Shown here: positions 48,736 through 57,305 of the stretch, piece by piece
Layout: every line of letters starts with the position of its first letter
Position numbering within the stretch: position 1 is the stretch's first letter
DNA from: Pseudomonas chlororaphis
GTDB lineage: Bacteria > Pseudomonadota > Gammaproteobacteria > Pseudomonadales > Pseudomonadaceae
DNA length: 64,000 bases
Reading direction: 5' to 3'
Assembly (NCBI GenBank): GCA_001023535.1
Contig: CP011020.1
Coordinates: 434,001-498,000, forward strand
Made by a program: the position numbers and the translations under genes
Notes under the pieces: model-generated
The model's database searches: none
The model's input: only the letters and a program-made list of their open reading frames with translations
What the model was told of the DNA's origin: nothing

Positions 48736-49780
48736 GCTCATGGCTCCTTGAGGTCTGTGAGGTGTTGGCCTGTTCGGCGTAATGCCGGGCCAGTATTAGA
48801 TCGTTGGCATCTTTTTCGGGCTGGCCCAGCCAGGTGTTGAACCCCAGGCGGAAACGGCCGTTGAGTTGTAGCGCCGGGACCTCGGGCTGCTCCAAGACCA
48901 GGTTCAGGTCCCAATCCAGTTCATGGCCCAGGTATTCGGCGACCCAGGCCACCAGTTCATTGAACGGCTGGCTGCCGGGCAGCATGCCCATGTAGTCCAC
49001 CAGCTTGAGCGGCCCCAGGCGAATGCGGAACTTGTGCTGGCGATCCCAGACGTAGCGACCCAGGCAGAAGTCCACGCCCAGTTGATGGGCGCTGACGCCG
49101 ACGCGGCTGCGTTCCGGCAGCTCCAGCCATTGGCCGACGTACTCTTCGATTTCCACCGGCAGGCCGAAATACTCGCCAAGGATCGCCTTCAAACCGTCGG
49201 GGTAGCGGGTTTGCGCCGCCAGGTGGCCGCTGTAGTGCAGCTTCGCCGTGTCGGGAATCAGCCCCTGCTTGAGCAGGCTGGGCATGCCGCGTCCGCTCAA
49301 GGACGCCAGGCGCGCCGACCAGTAGTCGTCGTCCGGGCGGTCGTGGCTGACCGTCGGCCGCGCTTCGGCCCAGGCCCGGTAGAACAGGCTGAGCAAGCGA
49401 TGGTGGAACACGTCGAGAAAGCGCTTGCTGGTGCTGTCGGCGTTGTTGCGCTGGCGTTCGCGCACGTATTCGGTGATGTGCAGCGGCATCGGCCCGTTGG
49501 GGCCGCCGAGGCCGAAGAAGAATTGCTCCAGCCGCGCGGGCGCGCCGTCGCTGCCCGGTTGCACCGAGGCCAATGTCGCCGGCGCGAAGGTGCAGTCGGC
49601 TTGTTGGCCCAGGCGCAGCGGGTCATCGGCCAGGCGTAGCGAATGGCCCAGGCGCGGCAGCTCGGGGGATTCACACTCGATGCGCCGCAAGGCCTGGAAG
49701 AAGTCGTATTCCCAGGGCTCCTGGTGCATCGCTTCCAGGGTACTCACAGGGTCGGACGACGTCCGGGCTTGGCTTTCCAT
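48728..49780 (-). CDS. tssG: T6SS baseplate protein TssG
   Basis: This 350-residue baseplate wedge component works with TssE, TssF and TssK. The family signature EPWEYDFFQALRRIEC is at residues 21-36, followed by LRLADDPLRLGQQADCTF and the FFGLGGPNGPMPLHITEYVRERQR stretch near 95. Its start overlaps the end of tssF by 37 bases, and its end overlaps the clpV start, so this is a tightly coupled operon. Confidence 0.96.
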   Translation of the reverse strand: MESQARTSSDPVSTLEAMHQEPWEYDFFQALRRIECESPELPRLGHSLRLADDPLRLGQQADCTFAPATLASVQPGSDGAPARLEQFFFGLGGPNGPMPLHITEYVRERQRNNADSTSKRFLDVFHHRLLSLFYRAWAEARPTVSHDRPDDDYWSARLASLSGRGMPSLLKQGLIPDTAKLHYSGHLAAQTRYPDGLKAILGEYFGLPVEIEEYVGQWLELPERSRVGVSAHQLGVDFCLGRYVWDRQHKFRIRLGPLKLVDYMGMLPGSQPFNELVAWVAEYLGHELDWDLNLVLEQPEVPALQLNGRFRLGFNTWLGQPEKDANDLILARHYAEQANTSQTSRSHEHG

Positions 49781-51603
49781 CGCATGATCTCGCCGCGTTC
49801 GGTGGTACGAATCACCGTTTCGGTAAAACTGTTGATCGACACGTAGCGTGCCAGGAAGCGCTCGAACACCGCGCCGAGCAGGAATACGCCGGTGCCGCGA
49901 AACGCGTTTTCATCGAACTCCAGGGTGATCTCCAGGCCGCGACCGAAGACGATCGGGCCGGGCATCGGCAGGCGTCGGGTGCAGGCTTTGCTGCTGACTT
50001 CCCGCAGGCCTTCGATCTGCAATTGCAGCGCCGCATCGTTGCTGTCGCCGTACAGGCGCAGCAGCTCGCGCAGTGCGGCGGCGCCCTGGCCTTGTTCACT
50101 GAGGGACAGGTAGTTCAGCGACAACTGGCTGATCAGCCGCCAGGCCTTGGCGTCGTGGGCATGGCTGGCCCGTGGACGACTGGGCCCGGCCACGCAGCGC
50201 ACGGCGCCGACCGGGGCACTGTCGGCCAGGGTGAAGTCGGTCTTGCCGCTGCCCACGCTCATGAACAGCGGCAGGTCGCGGTTGGTGCACAGCGCCGTCA
50301 CGCCCAGTTGACGCAGGTCATGGCGATAAGGCGCCTGCTGGCTGTCCACCAGGCTGACGAACGTTTCGCTGCCGATGTAGGTCGAGCGCGGGCCGTTGCG
50401 GCGCTGGTCGCTGGAGAGCACCCGCGGTTCACGACGCACCGTGTAGTACGCCTTGTCGCGCCCATAGCGCGACGGATCGCGCACGGCGTAGAACGGCAGG
50501 AATGGCTGTTCCGGCCCGGTGCCGTGGCCGGTGAGGCCGGTCAGCGAATGCACTTCGAAATCCATCGGCCGGGTACGGTCGGCGATCACGTGGTGTTCGT
50601 TGACCCGCTCCGACAAGTGAATGCGATCCAGGCGCTTGGGAAACAGGTTGATGGCCGGGGTGCAGAACGGCAGGAACTGCGCGGCCCCGACGCTGCCTTC
50701 CAGGCTCGGGTCGTGGCGGTCGAACAGCACGATCAGCTCCAGCTCCTGGCCGTCGCAACGCTTGACCGCCCGGCCCAGCTGGGTGAAGTCGACGAACAGA
50801 AAACGCTGGGGCAGCGCGAAATATTCCTGCAACAGGCGATAGCCCTGGAAGGCCCGCGACACCACGGGCAGCGCCGCGTCGGCATCGTCGAAGCCGCGCG
50901 AACGCAGCGCGTCCTGAGGCAGGCGCTCGACCCAGTCGCCGCCGGGCTTGCGCGCGAACACCGCGCAGGCGTTGCCCAGTAGTTGTTCATAGAGGCGGAA
51001 CGGCTGCTCGTCGGCACCGCTCAGGTACAGCGGCAGGTTGTCCAGGGCCAGGCTGTTGAACGGCAGTTCGGCCCCGGTGCGCAGGGTCAGGCGCAGGCCG
51101 GCCTTGGCCTTCGGCTCGCTGGCGGCCAGGCGCCCGAGCACCGTGGACGGGTTGCCGAAGTATTCGGCGTGGCTGACCTGCAACGGCCACAACGTCACCG
51201 CGTGGGCGGTGCGGTACTCGCAGCAGGTCTGGGTTTCACGGCCCAGGGCGGCGCGCAGGACGCTGTCGCGGGGCAGCGGGAAACCGCTGCTCAGCGAGCC
51301 TTCGTCCGGGTCAGCTTGCAACTGCACCACGGTCATCGACGGCGTGGGCGCCAGGTAATGGGGGTAGGCGATTTCCAGCAGGTTGTGGGTGAAGGTCGGG
51401 TACTCGGCGTCGAGCTTGAGCTGCACCCGCGCCGTCAGGTAGGCGAAGCCTTCGAGCAGGCGCTCCACGTATGGGTCGGCGCAGTCCATGCCGGACAACG
51501 TCAGCCGGCTGGCGATCTTGGGGTATTCCTTGGCGAACTCCGCCGCGCTTTCGCGCACGTGGTGAAGTTCCTGGTTGTACAGTTCCAGCAAACGCGGGTT
51601 CAT
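49744..51603 (-). CDS. tssF: T6SS baseplate protein TssF
   Basis: The 619-residue baseplate component begins [34 protein letters not shown], the classical TssF start, then [32 protein letters not shown]. The ATG at 51603 overlaps the tssE stop codon (ATGA arrangement). The open frame continues upstream, but that part is tssE read in another frame. The length and ends match H1-type TssF. Confidence 0.96.
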   Translation of the reverse strand: MNPRLLELYNQELHHVRESAAEFAKEYPKIASRLTLSGMDCADPYVERLLEGFAYLTARVQLKLDAEYPTFTHNLLEIAYPHYLAPTPSMTVVQLQADPDEGSLSSGFPLPRDSVLRAALGRETQTCCEYRTAHAVTLWPLQVSHAEYFGNPSTVLGRLAASEPKAKAGLRLTLRTGAELPFNSLALDNLPLYLSGADEQPFRLYEQLLGNACAVFARKPGGDWVERLPQDALRSRGFDDADAALPVVSRAFQGYRLLQEYFALPQRFLFVDFTQLGRAVKRCDGQELELIVLFDRHDPSLEGSVGAAQFLPFCTPAINLFPKRLDRIHLSERVNEHHVIADRTRPMDFEVHSLTGLTGHGTGPEQPFLPFYAVRDPSRYGRDKAYYTVRREPRVLSSDQRRNGPRSTYIGSETFVSLVDSQQAPYRHDLRQLGVTALCTNRDLPLFMSVGSGKTDFTLADSAPVGAVRCVAGPSRPRASHAHDAKAWRLISQLSLNYLSLSEQGQGAAALRELLRLYGDSNDAALQLQIEGLREVSSKACTRRLPMPGPIVFGRGLEITLEFDENAFRGTGVFLLGAVFERFLARYVSINSFTETVIRTTERGEIMRWKAKPGRRPTL

Positions 51604-52112
51604 GAACGTCTCCGCTGGTCGGCATTGACCACCCGCACGTGGCCGGTCTCCAGGTCCAGGTCGGTTTGCAACATCAGGCGCAGGGGCACCGGCTGAGCCC
51701 AGAGGTCGCCTTCGATCTCGAAGCTCAGGGCGTTGTGGTTCATCTCGGCGGTGGCCCGAGCACGCACGCGCAGGGTGTGGCGCAGGATCCGCGGCTCGAA
51801 CGTGGCGATGGCCTGGTGGATCAGGGTTTCCAGGGCCGAGACATCGACGTTCGAGGCGCTGTTGCCGGCCAGTGCCGGCAGCCCGAAGTTCACCACCGAG
51901 GTGCCGGCCGCCGTGTGCAGCGTGGCATCGGCGTCGAGCAGGGAGGTGGTGTTGAGCAGCCACGCCAGGTCACGCAGCACCGAGGCCTTGAGCTGGGTGA
52001 GCGAGAGCACGCGTTTGTCGGCGCTTTCCTTGGGATTGGTCGGATCGTCGTCAGTCAACCGGTCCAGCAGGGACGGTTGCAGGCGATCGCGGGCGGCGAT
52101 TTCGGTTACCAC
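51600..52112 (-). CDS. tssE: T6SS baseplate protein TssE (gp25-like)
   Basis: This protein of about 170 residues is homologous to phage T4 gp25, which starts sheath assembly. The signature region is [15 protein letters not shown] near the N-terminus, [25 protein letters not shown] near residue 40, and the gp25 core [11 protein letters not shown] with the [14 protein letters not shown] strand. The start is uncertain. I choose the GTG at 52112 because it overlaps the stop codon of the preceding gene (GTGGTAA), implying coupling. A GTG at 52160 would add 16 residues without a better ribosome site. Confidence 0.9.
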   Translation of the reverse strand: MVTEIAARDRLQPSLLDRLTDDDPTNPKESADKRVLSLTQLKASVLRDLAWLLNTTSLLDADATLHTAAGTSVVNFGLPALAGNSASNVDVSALETLIHQAIATFEPRILRHTLRVRARATAEMNHNALSFEIEGDLWAQPVPLRLMLQTDLDLETGHVRVVNADQRRRS

Positions 52113-52552
52113 CTGAATAACGCCGTGAACATTTTCTGGTCTTGCTGACCGAGTCCGCACATGGCGCTGGGATTGACCGACGAAGCTTCCAGCGCACCGT
52201 TGATTTTGCGCACAGCCTGGGATTTGGCATCACAGTCGCGGCTCGGTGGCGGCTCGGGAACGCTGCGCTCTACCAGAAAAATCGGGACACCGTTGAACGT
52301 CTCGACGCGCAATTCGCCGCTCTGGTTCAGGTTGAAGTAGCACGGCCACTCCATGCCCAACACCAAGTGCGTCTGGTCCGGTTTCAACACTGCGCATTGG
52401 CCGTTCAGGTCTACCAGCTTGAGCGCCTGGCCAGCGAATGTACCTTGGGTGCGAGCGGGTGCATCGAGACGGTCAGGGTCGGCTTCGGCGCAAGCGTTCA
52501 AGCTGATTAGCAAACCGCACAACAGTGTCGCTCGCAGCGTCGGCCCTATCAT
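52106..52552 (-). CDS. putative immunity lipoprotein for the Tae4-type amidase
   Basis: The 148-residue precursor has a lipoprotein signal peptide with lipobox LNAC (Cys21) followed by Ala-Glu, so it should be anchored in the periplasm, where a T6SS amidase would attack. The mature part has four further Cys residues and a hydrophobic core (GEWPCYF-like, [13 protein letters not shown]). It does not resemble the Tai4 immunity family that I know. Its start overlaps the amidase stop codon (ATGA), the usual coupling of effector and immunity. The function is inferred from position and localisation. Confidence 0.65.
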   Translation of the reverse strand: MIGPTLRATLLCGLLISLNACAEADPDRLDAPARTQGTFAGQALKLVDLNGQCAVLKPDQTHLVLGMEWPCYFNLNQSGELRVETFNGVPIFLVERSVPEPPPSRDCDAKSQAVRKINGALEASSVNPSAMCGLGQQDQKMFTALFRW

Positions 52553-52986
52553 GTCAACTCCCAGAACCAGACCTGTTTGGACATAAAGTCGCCATCAAAG
52601 AAGCCTTTGGTCCGGCCACGATTCCACAGATCAATATGATCGCCTGTGCGCCCGCTTTCGGCCTCGCCCGCACGGGCAAAGCAGTCTTTGAAAAAAACGA
52701 TTCCGGTCTTCTGGCTGAGCGTCAGCCGATCAGCTGCACTCCCACTCAGAATGGTCGGACGTCCTAAATGATGCCGCCAGAGCCAGTTCGCCAGCGACTC
52801 GGCGCCACGGGCATGCTCATGGTTGCATTTGGGTTCGGTGTAGGTCGACTTGTTGACCTTGATAGTCAACTCGCCATTCAACGCGACGCTCATGCGGATA
52901 GCGCACTGGTTGCCCCAGGGCTGATCGCATGGGTTCTTGACCGTTGGATAGCTGTTCCACAAATTGATAAACGAAGGCTTGGCCAT
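52549..52986 (-). CDS. T6SS peptidoglycan amidase effector, Tae4 type
   Basis: The 145-residue protein has the Tae4 amidase motifs: [10 protein letters not shown] at the N-terminus, [17 protein letters not shown] with catalytic Cys28, [13 protein letters not shown] near residue 58, and [11 protein letters not shown] followed by GDHIDLWN with His117 and Asp119. Such enzymes cut the D-Glu to mDAP peptide bond in the periplasm of attacked cells. No signal peptide is present, as expected for T6SS cargo. It lies between hcp and tssE, where Hcp may carry it, and is coupled to a lipoprotein gene. The base composition looks less GC-rich than its neighbours, which fits recent transfer. Confidence 0.88.
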   Translation of the reverse strand: MAKPSFINLWNSYPTVKNPCDQPWGNQCAIRMSVALNGELTIKVNKSTYTEPKCNHEHARGAESLANWLWRHHLGRPTILSGSAADRLTLSQKTGIVFFKDCFARAGEAESGRTGDHIDLWNRGRTKGFFDGDFMSKQVWFWELT

Positions 52987-53067
52987 GACTCAGATACCGC
53001 GCGCAAAAGGATTGGATTCGAGCAAGCACCAAACACCCCCGGCGCAGGGCACCGGGGGCGTGTTCGA

Positions 53068-53556
53068 TTACACCTTGACGTTCTGACGCACGTTCCAGCC
53101 GAACTTGACCGGACCGCCTTCCTTGGTGCCGTCGGCTTTCTGTGGCTGGTAGTCCACCAGCACCTTGGCGAAGTTCAGGGTGACGTTTTCGGTCAGGCGA
53201 TCATCGCTGCCCGAGCCGCCGGTGCTCAGGGAGGTGATCAACACTTCTTCCAGGTTGATGATCATGTACTCGACCTGGCTTTCACCGCCGGCCTTGCGCA
53301 CGGTCAGCTTGACCTTGTCGATGTGCTTGCCGCTGGCGCAGTGCATCATCAGGTTCGGCGAGGCCTTGTCGACGAACTTGGTCAACGACAGGTCCTGGAT
53401 GTTCACCTTGCCCGCACCACCGCCGCTGCCGGTGTGCATGTTGCCGGACTGGGACATGCCCCAGCTCCAGTTCAGGACGTCGATTTCGTCCTTGTGGGCC
53501 TTGTCCATGGACTCGCCCTTGATGTCGCCGATCTTGATGAAAATATCAACAGCCAT
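53068..53556 (-). CDS. hcp: T6SS tube protein Hcp
   Basis: The 162-residue protein forms the inner tube hexamers. It begins MAVDIFIKIGDIKGES, the typical H1-type Hcp start, and contains DVLNWSWGMSQSG and the extended loop region near residue 50 (HTGSGGGAGKVNIQDLSLTKFVD), then VDYQPQKADGTKEGGPVKFGWNVRQN at the end. The ATG at 53556 follows AGGGAGAAAAC. The longer frame is ignored. A REPIN upstream separates it from tssC, so it may have its own promoter or a different message stability. Confidence 0.97.
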   Translation of the reverse strand: MAVDIFIKIGDIKGESMDKAHKDEIDVLNWSWGMSQSGNMHTGSGGGAGKVNIQDLSLTKFVDKASPNLMMHCASGKHIDKVKLTVRKAGGESQVEYMIINLEEVLITSLSTGGSGSDDRLTENVTLNFAKVLVDYQPQKADGTKEGGPVKFGWNVRQNVKV

Positions 53557-53644
53557 GTTTTCTCCCTGTGTGGTTTCTAACCACATTGTTTGGTTGACGC
53601 TGACCTTGCGAAACTTCTTTGGATGTCAGCCGAAACACCGTACC

Positions 53645-53734
53645 TGTGGGAGCGGGCTTGCTCGCGAATGCGGTGGGGCAGCCAACGCCGATGTCGACTG
53701 ATCCGACGCCTTCGCGAGCAAGCCCGCTCCCACA
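53645..53734. repeat. REPIN, GGGCTTGC type, between tssC and hcp
   Basis: The arms TGTGGGAGCGGGCTTGCTCG and TTCGCGAGCAAGCCCGCTCC surround about 45 bases. It separates the sheath genes from hcp inside the leftward T6SS run. Confidence 0.9.
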
Positions 53735-53764
53735 AGGAACAGGCCTGCCGACAAATACTGTTGC

Positions 53765-55261
53765 TTACGCGCCCTTGGCCGACGGCAGTTTCGATACCAG
53801 GCGCAGCGACACGGTCAGCCCTTCGAGCTGGTAGTGCGGACGCAGGTAGAACTTGGAGTTGTAGTAACCCGGGTTGCCTTCGACTTCCTCGACGATCACT
53901 TCGGCCGCCGCCAGAGGGTGCTGGGCCTTGGTGGTCTCGGTGGAGTGCGCCGGGTCACCGTCGACGTAGTTGAGGATCCAGTCCTGCAACCAGCGCTGCA
54001 TCTCGTCCTTCTCTTTGAAGGAACCGATCTTGTCGCGCACGATGCACTTCAGGTAATGGGCGAAACGGCAAGTGGCGAACAGGTACGGCAGGCGCGCGGC
54101 CAGGTTGGCGTTGGCGGTGGCGTCCGGGTCGTCGTACTCGGCTGGCTTCTGCAGCGACTGGGCGCCGATGAAGGCCGCGAAGTCGGTGTTCTTCTTGTGC
54201 AGCAGCGGCATGAAACCGTTCTTCGCCAGCTCCGCTTCACGGCGGTCCGAAATGGCGATTTCGGTCGGGCACTTCATGTCCACGCCACCGTCGTCGGTCG
54301 GGAACGTGTGGGCCGGCAGGTTTTCCACTTCACCGCCAGACTCCACGCCACGGATGCGCGAGCACCAGCCGAAGTGCTTGAACGAGCGGTTGATGTTCAC
54401 GGCCATCGCGTAGGCGGCGTTGGCCCAGGTGTACTTGGAGCTGTCGGCGCCGTCGGTGTTTTCTTCGAAGGCGAAGGCTTCCACCGGGTCGGTCTTGGCG
54501 CCGTATGGCAGGCGCGCCAGGAAGCGTGGCATGGTCAGGCCGATGTAGCGCGAGTCTTCCGATTCACGCAGCGAACGCCAGCCGGCGTACTCGGGCGTGG
54601 TGAAGATCTTGGTCAGGTCGCGCGGGTTCGACAGTTCCTGCCACGAGCCCATGCCCATCACGGTTGGCGAGGCGGCGGAAATGAACGGGGCGTGCATGGC
54701 CGCGCAGACTTTCGACAGTTCGCCCAGCAGTTCCACGTCCGGTGGCGACTGGTCGAAGTAGTAGTCGCCCACCAGGCAGCCGTATGGCTCGCCGCCGAAC
54801 TGGCCGTATTCTTCCTCGTACATCTTCTTGAAGATCGGGCTCTGGTCCCACGCGGTGCCCTTGAACTTCTTCAGGGTCTTGTGCAGGTCGGTCTTGGAGA
54901 TGTTGAGCACGCGGATCTTGAGCTGCTCATCGGTCTCGGTGTTGTTGACCAGGTAGTGCAGGCCACGCCAGGCGCTTTCCAGCTGCTGGAAGTCGGGGTG
55001 GTGGATCACCTGGTTGACCTGGGCGGTGAGCTTGGCGTCGATGGCGGCGATGATCGATTCGATCGACTTGATGGCGTCGTTGGACACCAGGTCAGTCTGC
55101 GCCAGGGCCTGCTCGGCCAGGGTGCGCACGGCCGTCTCGACGGCCTCGCGAGCACGTTCGGTCTTGGGCTTGAACTCTTGCAGCAGCAGGGAGGCGAATT
55201 CGCTGGTCTCTTCGGTCGCGCCGAGGTTCTGGACGCCTTCGCGGGCGGTATTGTCAGTCAT
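53765..55261 (-). CDS. tssC: T6SS sheath large subunit TssC
   Basis: This 498-residue protein builds the contractile sheath with TssB. It carries the family markers ESAWRGLHYLVNNTE near residue 100, SPPDVELLGELSKVCAAMHAPFISAASP near 195, and LARLPYGAKTDPVEAFAFEE near 265, with the VEGNPGYYNSKFYLRPHYQLEGL ending. I use the ATG at 55261, which gives the normal length. An ATG two codons earlier (55267) overlaps the tssB stop as ATGA and could also be used. Confidence 0.97.
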   Translation of the reverse strand: MTDNTAREGVQNLGATEETSEFASLLLQEFKPKTERAREAVETAVRTLAEQALAQTDLVSNDAIKSIESIIAAIDAKLTAQVNQVIHHPDFQQLESAWRGLHYLVNNTETDEQLKIRVLNISKTDLHKTLKKFKGTAWDQSPIFKKMYEEEYGQFGGEPYGCLVGDYYFDQSPPDVELLGELSKVCAAMHAPFISAASPTVMGMGSWQELSNPRDLTKIFTTPEYAGWRSLRESEDSRYIGLTMPRFLARLPYGAKTDPVEAFAFEENTDGADSSKYTWANAAYAMAVNINRSFKHFGWCSRIRGVESGGEVENLPAHTFPTDDGGVDMKCPTEIAISDRREAELAKNGFMPLLHKKNTDFAAFIGAQSLQKPAEYDDPDATANANLAARLPYLFATCRFAHYLKCIVRDKIGSFKEKDEMQRWLQDWILNYVDGDPAHSTETTKAQHPLAAAEVIVEEVEGNPGYYNSKFYLRPHYQLEGLTVSLRLVSKLPSAKGA

Positions 55262-55263
55262 GA

Positions 55264-55770
55264 TCATTGGTCCTGTGCTGGCTTCGGCGCGCTCGCCAGG
55301 GCCTGCAACAGCGCTGGGTCCTTGATCGCCTTCATGATGATTTCTTCAGCGCCGGTCTTGCCGTCCATGTAGGTCAGCAGGTTGGCCAGTTGGGTGCGCG
55401 CTTCGAGCAGCTTGTTCAGCGAGTCGACCTTGCGCGCCACGGCGGCGGGGCTGAAGTCGTCCATGCTTTCGAAGGTCAGGTCCAGGCTCAGGTTGCCTTC
55501 GCCGGTCAGCTCGTTGGGCACATGGAACGCCACGCGCGGTTGCATGGCCTTGAGGCGCGAGTCGAAATTGTCGACGTCGATTTCGAGGAACTTGCGATCG
55601 GCCACCGGTGCCAGAGGCTCGGCGGGCTTGCCGGCGAGGTCAGCCATTACCCCCATGACGAAGGGCAACTGGACCTTTTTCTCGGCGCCGTAGAGCTCGA
55701 CGTCGTACTCGATCTGCACTCGAGGCGCGCGGTTGCGCGCGATGAATTTCTGAGAACTTTGCTTCGCCAC
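55264..55770 (-). CDS. tssB: T6SS sheath small subunit TssB
   Basis: The 168-residue partner of TssC begins MAKQSSQKFIARNRAPRVQIEYDVELYGAEKKVQLPFVMGVMADL, the standard TssB N-terminus. The middle contains DVDNFDSRLKAMQPRVAFHVPN, and the helix KLLEARTQLANLLTYMDGKTGAEEII interlocks with TssC. It is coupled to tssC by overlapping stop and start. The tssA gene lies 80 bases upstream. Confidence 0.97.
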   Translation of the reverse strand: MAKQSSQKFIARNRAPRVQIEYDVELYGAEKKVQLPFVMGVMADLAGKPAEPLAPVADRKFLEIDVDNFDSRLKAMQPRVAFHVPNELTGEGNLSLDLTFESMDDFSPAAVARKVDSLNKLLEARTQLANLLTYMDGKTGAEEIIMKAIKDPALLQALASAPKPAQDQ

Positions 55771-55850
55771 GTTGCTGCTCCTGGTCGCTTGAGCGACGGT
55801 GTTGGCGTCATCGGTGGTACCGGTGACGTGACTGCGTGATCCGTTCGCTT

Positions 55851-56888
55851 TTATTCGCTATCTGGGCCGCGCAGGTTTTCAAATTGACTCATGCCGTCGG
55901 GAATCAGGTTGCGCACGATTGCCGCAAAATCGGCGTGCACCAGATTCTTGGCCCGGTTCAACAGCACCGGCAGGGGGCTGGAGGGCTCGTGACGGGTGTA
56001 GTAAGCGAGAATCCGATCAAGGCTGCGCAGCACGTCGTCGCGGTTGGCGATTTCGCCGCTGGCGGCACGCGGTGCGCCTGGCACGCTGGTGGCCGCGCCG
56101 CTGGAAGGGGCGCCATCTAGCTCGTCGGGCGCGCTGTCCTCGTCGACTGGTGCGGCGTCGTCGCTTTGCGGGGCGAACTGACCGAGGATCTGCAAGGCCA
56201 TCTTGAGCGGCTGCTTCAGTGGGCCGAGGTCCACGCCCTGGGCCGAACCCACCTGGTCGCTGACCTGCTGTTCGATGGCTTCGGCGGCGCTGCGGGCTTG
56301 CGACAAGGCCGCACGGGTGATCTCCAGTTGCTCGGCATCGCTGTCGCGCAGGGCGCCGGCCAGTTGTTCGGCGCCGAGGGTTTCGTCGGCGAAACTTTGC
56401 AGGCCGCTGGCGTTGGCGGCGGCGCGCAGGCTGACGGCACCGAAGGTGCGCGAGCGTGCCAGGATGCTTTCGCGCACCAGGCGAATGGTCATGTCGGATG
56501 TCAGGCCGGCGAGGGCATTGATGCGCACGGTGGGGTCGTTGTCGTCATCGGCATCCAGGCGCGGATGCAGGTCGGCCCAGTATTGCTTGAGCAATTCGCT
56601 GATCAGGGTCAGCGAGCTGGCCAGCCCCGGAAGGCCTTCGAGGGCCAGGGAGCTTTGCAGCAGGAAATGGGTAATGCGCAGGTCTTTGCTGCGTTGCAGC
56701 AGGTCCAGGCTTTGTTGCTGGATGCTGCGCCATTCAGGGGGTTCGGCAGGCAGGATCGAGTCGCCCATGCTGCGCTCGGGCTGGCCTCGGGAATCGCGTT
56801 CCAGGCGCAAGAAATCCGCGTCATATTCCAGGTCTTCACCGCAAGGCGAGTTCGCGGAAACGGCGGCGAGCAGCAAAGGCACATCCAC
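55851..56888 (-). CDS. tssA: T6SS cap/baseplate protein TssA
   Basis: The 345-residue protein has the ImpA_N domain at its N-terminus (VSANSPCGEDLEYDADFLRLERDSRGQPERSMGDSILPAEPPEWRSIQQQSLDLL). A variable middle and an Ala/Asp/Glu-rich linker follow (about 230-280), then a C-terminal segment with NRDDVLRSLDRILAYYTRHEPSSPLPVLLNRAKNLVHADFAAIVRNLIPDGM, typical of the TssA class that ends in a conserved helical module. It starts with GTG at 56888. It is divergent from fha. Confidence 0.95.
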   Translation of the reverse strand: MDVPLLLAAVSANSPCGEDLEYDADFLRLERDSRGQPERSMGDSILPAEPPEWRSIQQQSLDLLQRSKDLRITHFLLQSSLALEGLPGLASSLTLISELLKQYWADLHPRLDADDDNDPTVRINALAGLTSDMTIRLVRESILARSRTFGAVSLRAAANASGLQSFADETLGAEQLAGALRDSDAEQLEITRAALSQARSAAEAIEQQVSDQVGSAQGVDLGPLKQPLKMALQILGQFAPQSDDAAPVDEDSAPDELDGAPSSGAATSVPGAPRAASGEIANRDDVLRSLDRILAYYTRHEPSSPLPVLLNRAKNLVHADFAAIVRNLIPDGMSQFENLRGPDSE

Positions 56889-57305
56889 TTGGATCGATCT
56901 CCCTATCGCCCGTGCACAATGAAGTCGGGCAGTTCACGCAAGTTCCGGATGGAACTTCACATGTCTCTTGACGGTAATGGCCCGATAGATGCGCTATGAT
57001 CTTAAAGTGCCATCATTGATATTCAAGAAGTTGTGCATTTTTGGTGTAGTACTTATCGCTTGTCAAGGTAAGCTATTTCGACTCTGTTACAGTTGTGAGG
57101 CGCTTAACAACCCACGCGACTGGCAGGTCGAGGTAGGTACCGAGAGCGGTTTTTTGTCATGCAGGCCGGTTAAGATCAGCCATCATGCTGGCAAAAAGCC
57201 GTTTCGCGGTGCTTTGCAAGGTTTTTGGCGTGTCGCCGGGGCAGTTCTCCCCCGGCTACGCCCACGCGCGAAGACGTGCGCAGAAGTATTCAGCAAGGAG
57301 GCGAG
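56889..57305. promoter_or_regulatory. divergent tssA/fha intergenic region
   Basis: This 417-base, comparatively AT-rich stretch must hold the promoters of both T6SS arms. TTGATATTCAA near 57015 is a small palindrome, and TTGTGC...TATCGC near 57030-57060 is a weak promoter-like pair. GGA triplets lie at the ribosome sites of both genes (AGCAAGGAGGCG before fha, GATAGGGAGATCG before tssA), as expected if RsmA/RsmE control translation as in P. aeruginosa. No gene was seen inside. Confidence 0.5.

Noticed and set aside
46270..48840. Plus-strand open frame of 856 codons opposite clpV
   Set aside because: The clpV motifs on the minus strand are unambiguous, and the plus-strand product has no features of a protein family.
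57225..57305. Longer start for fha at 57225
   Set aside because: The added 27 residues are Arg/Pro/Ser-rich and not FHA-like, and the ATG at 57306 has a very strong ribosome site.
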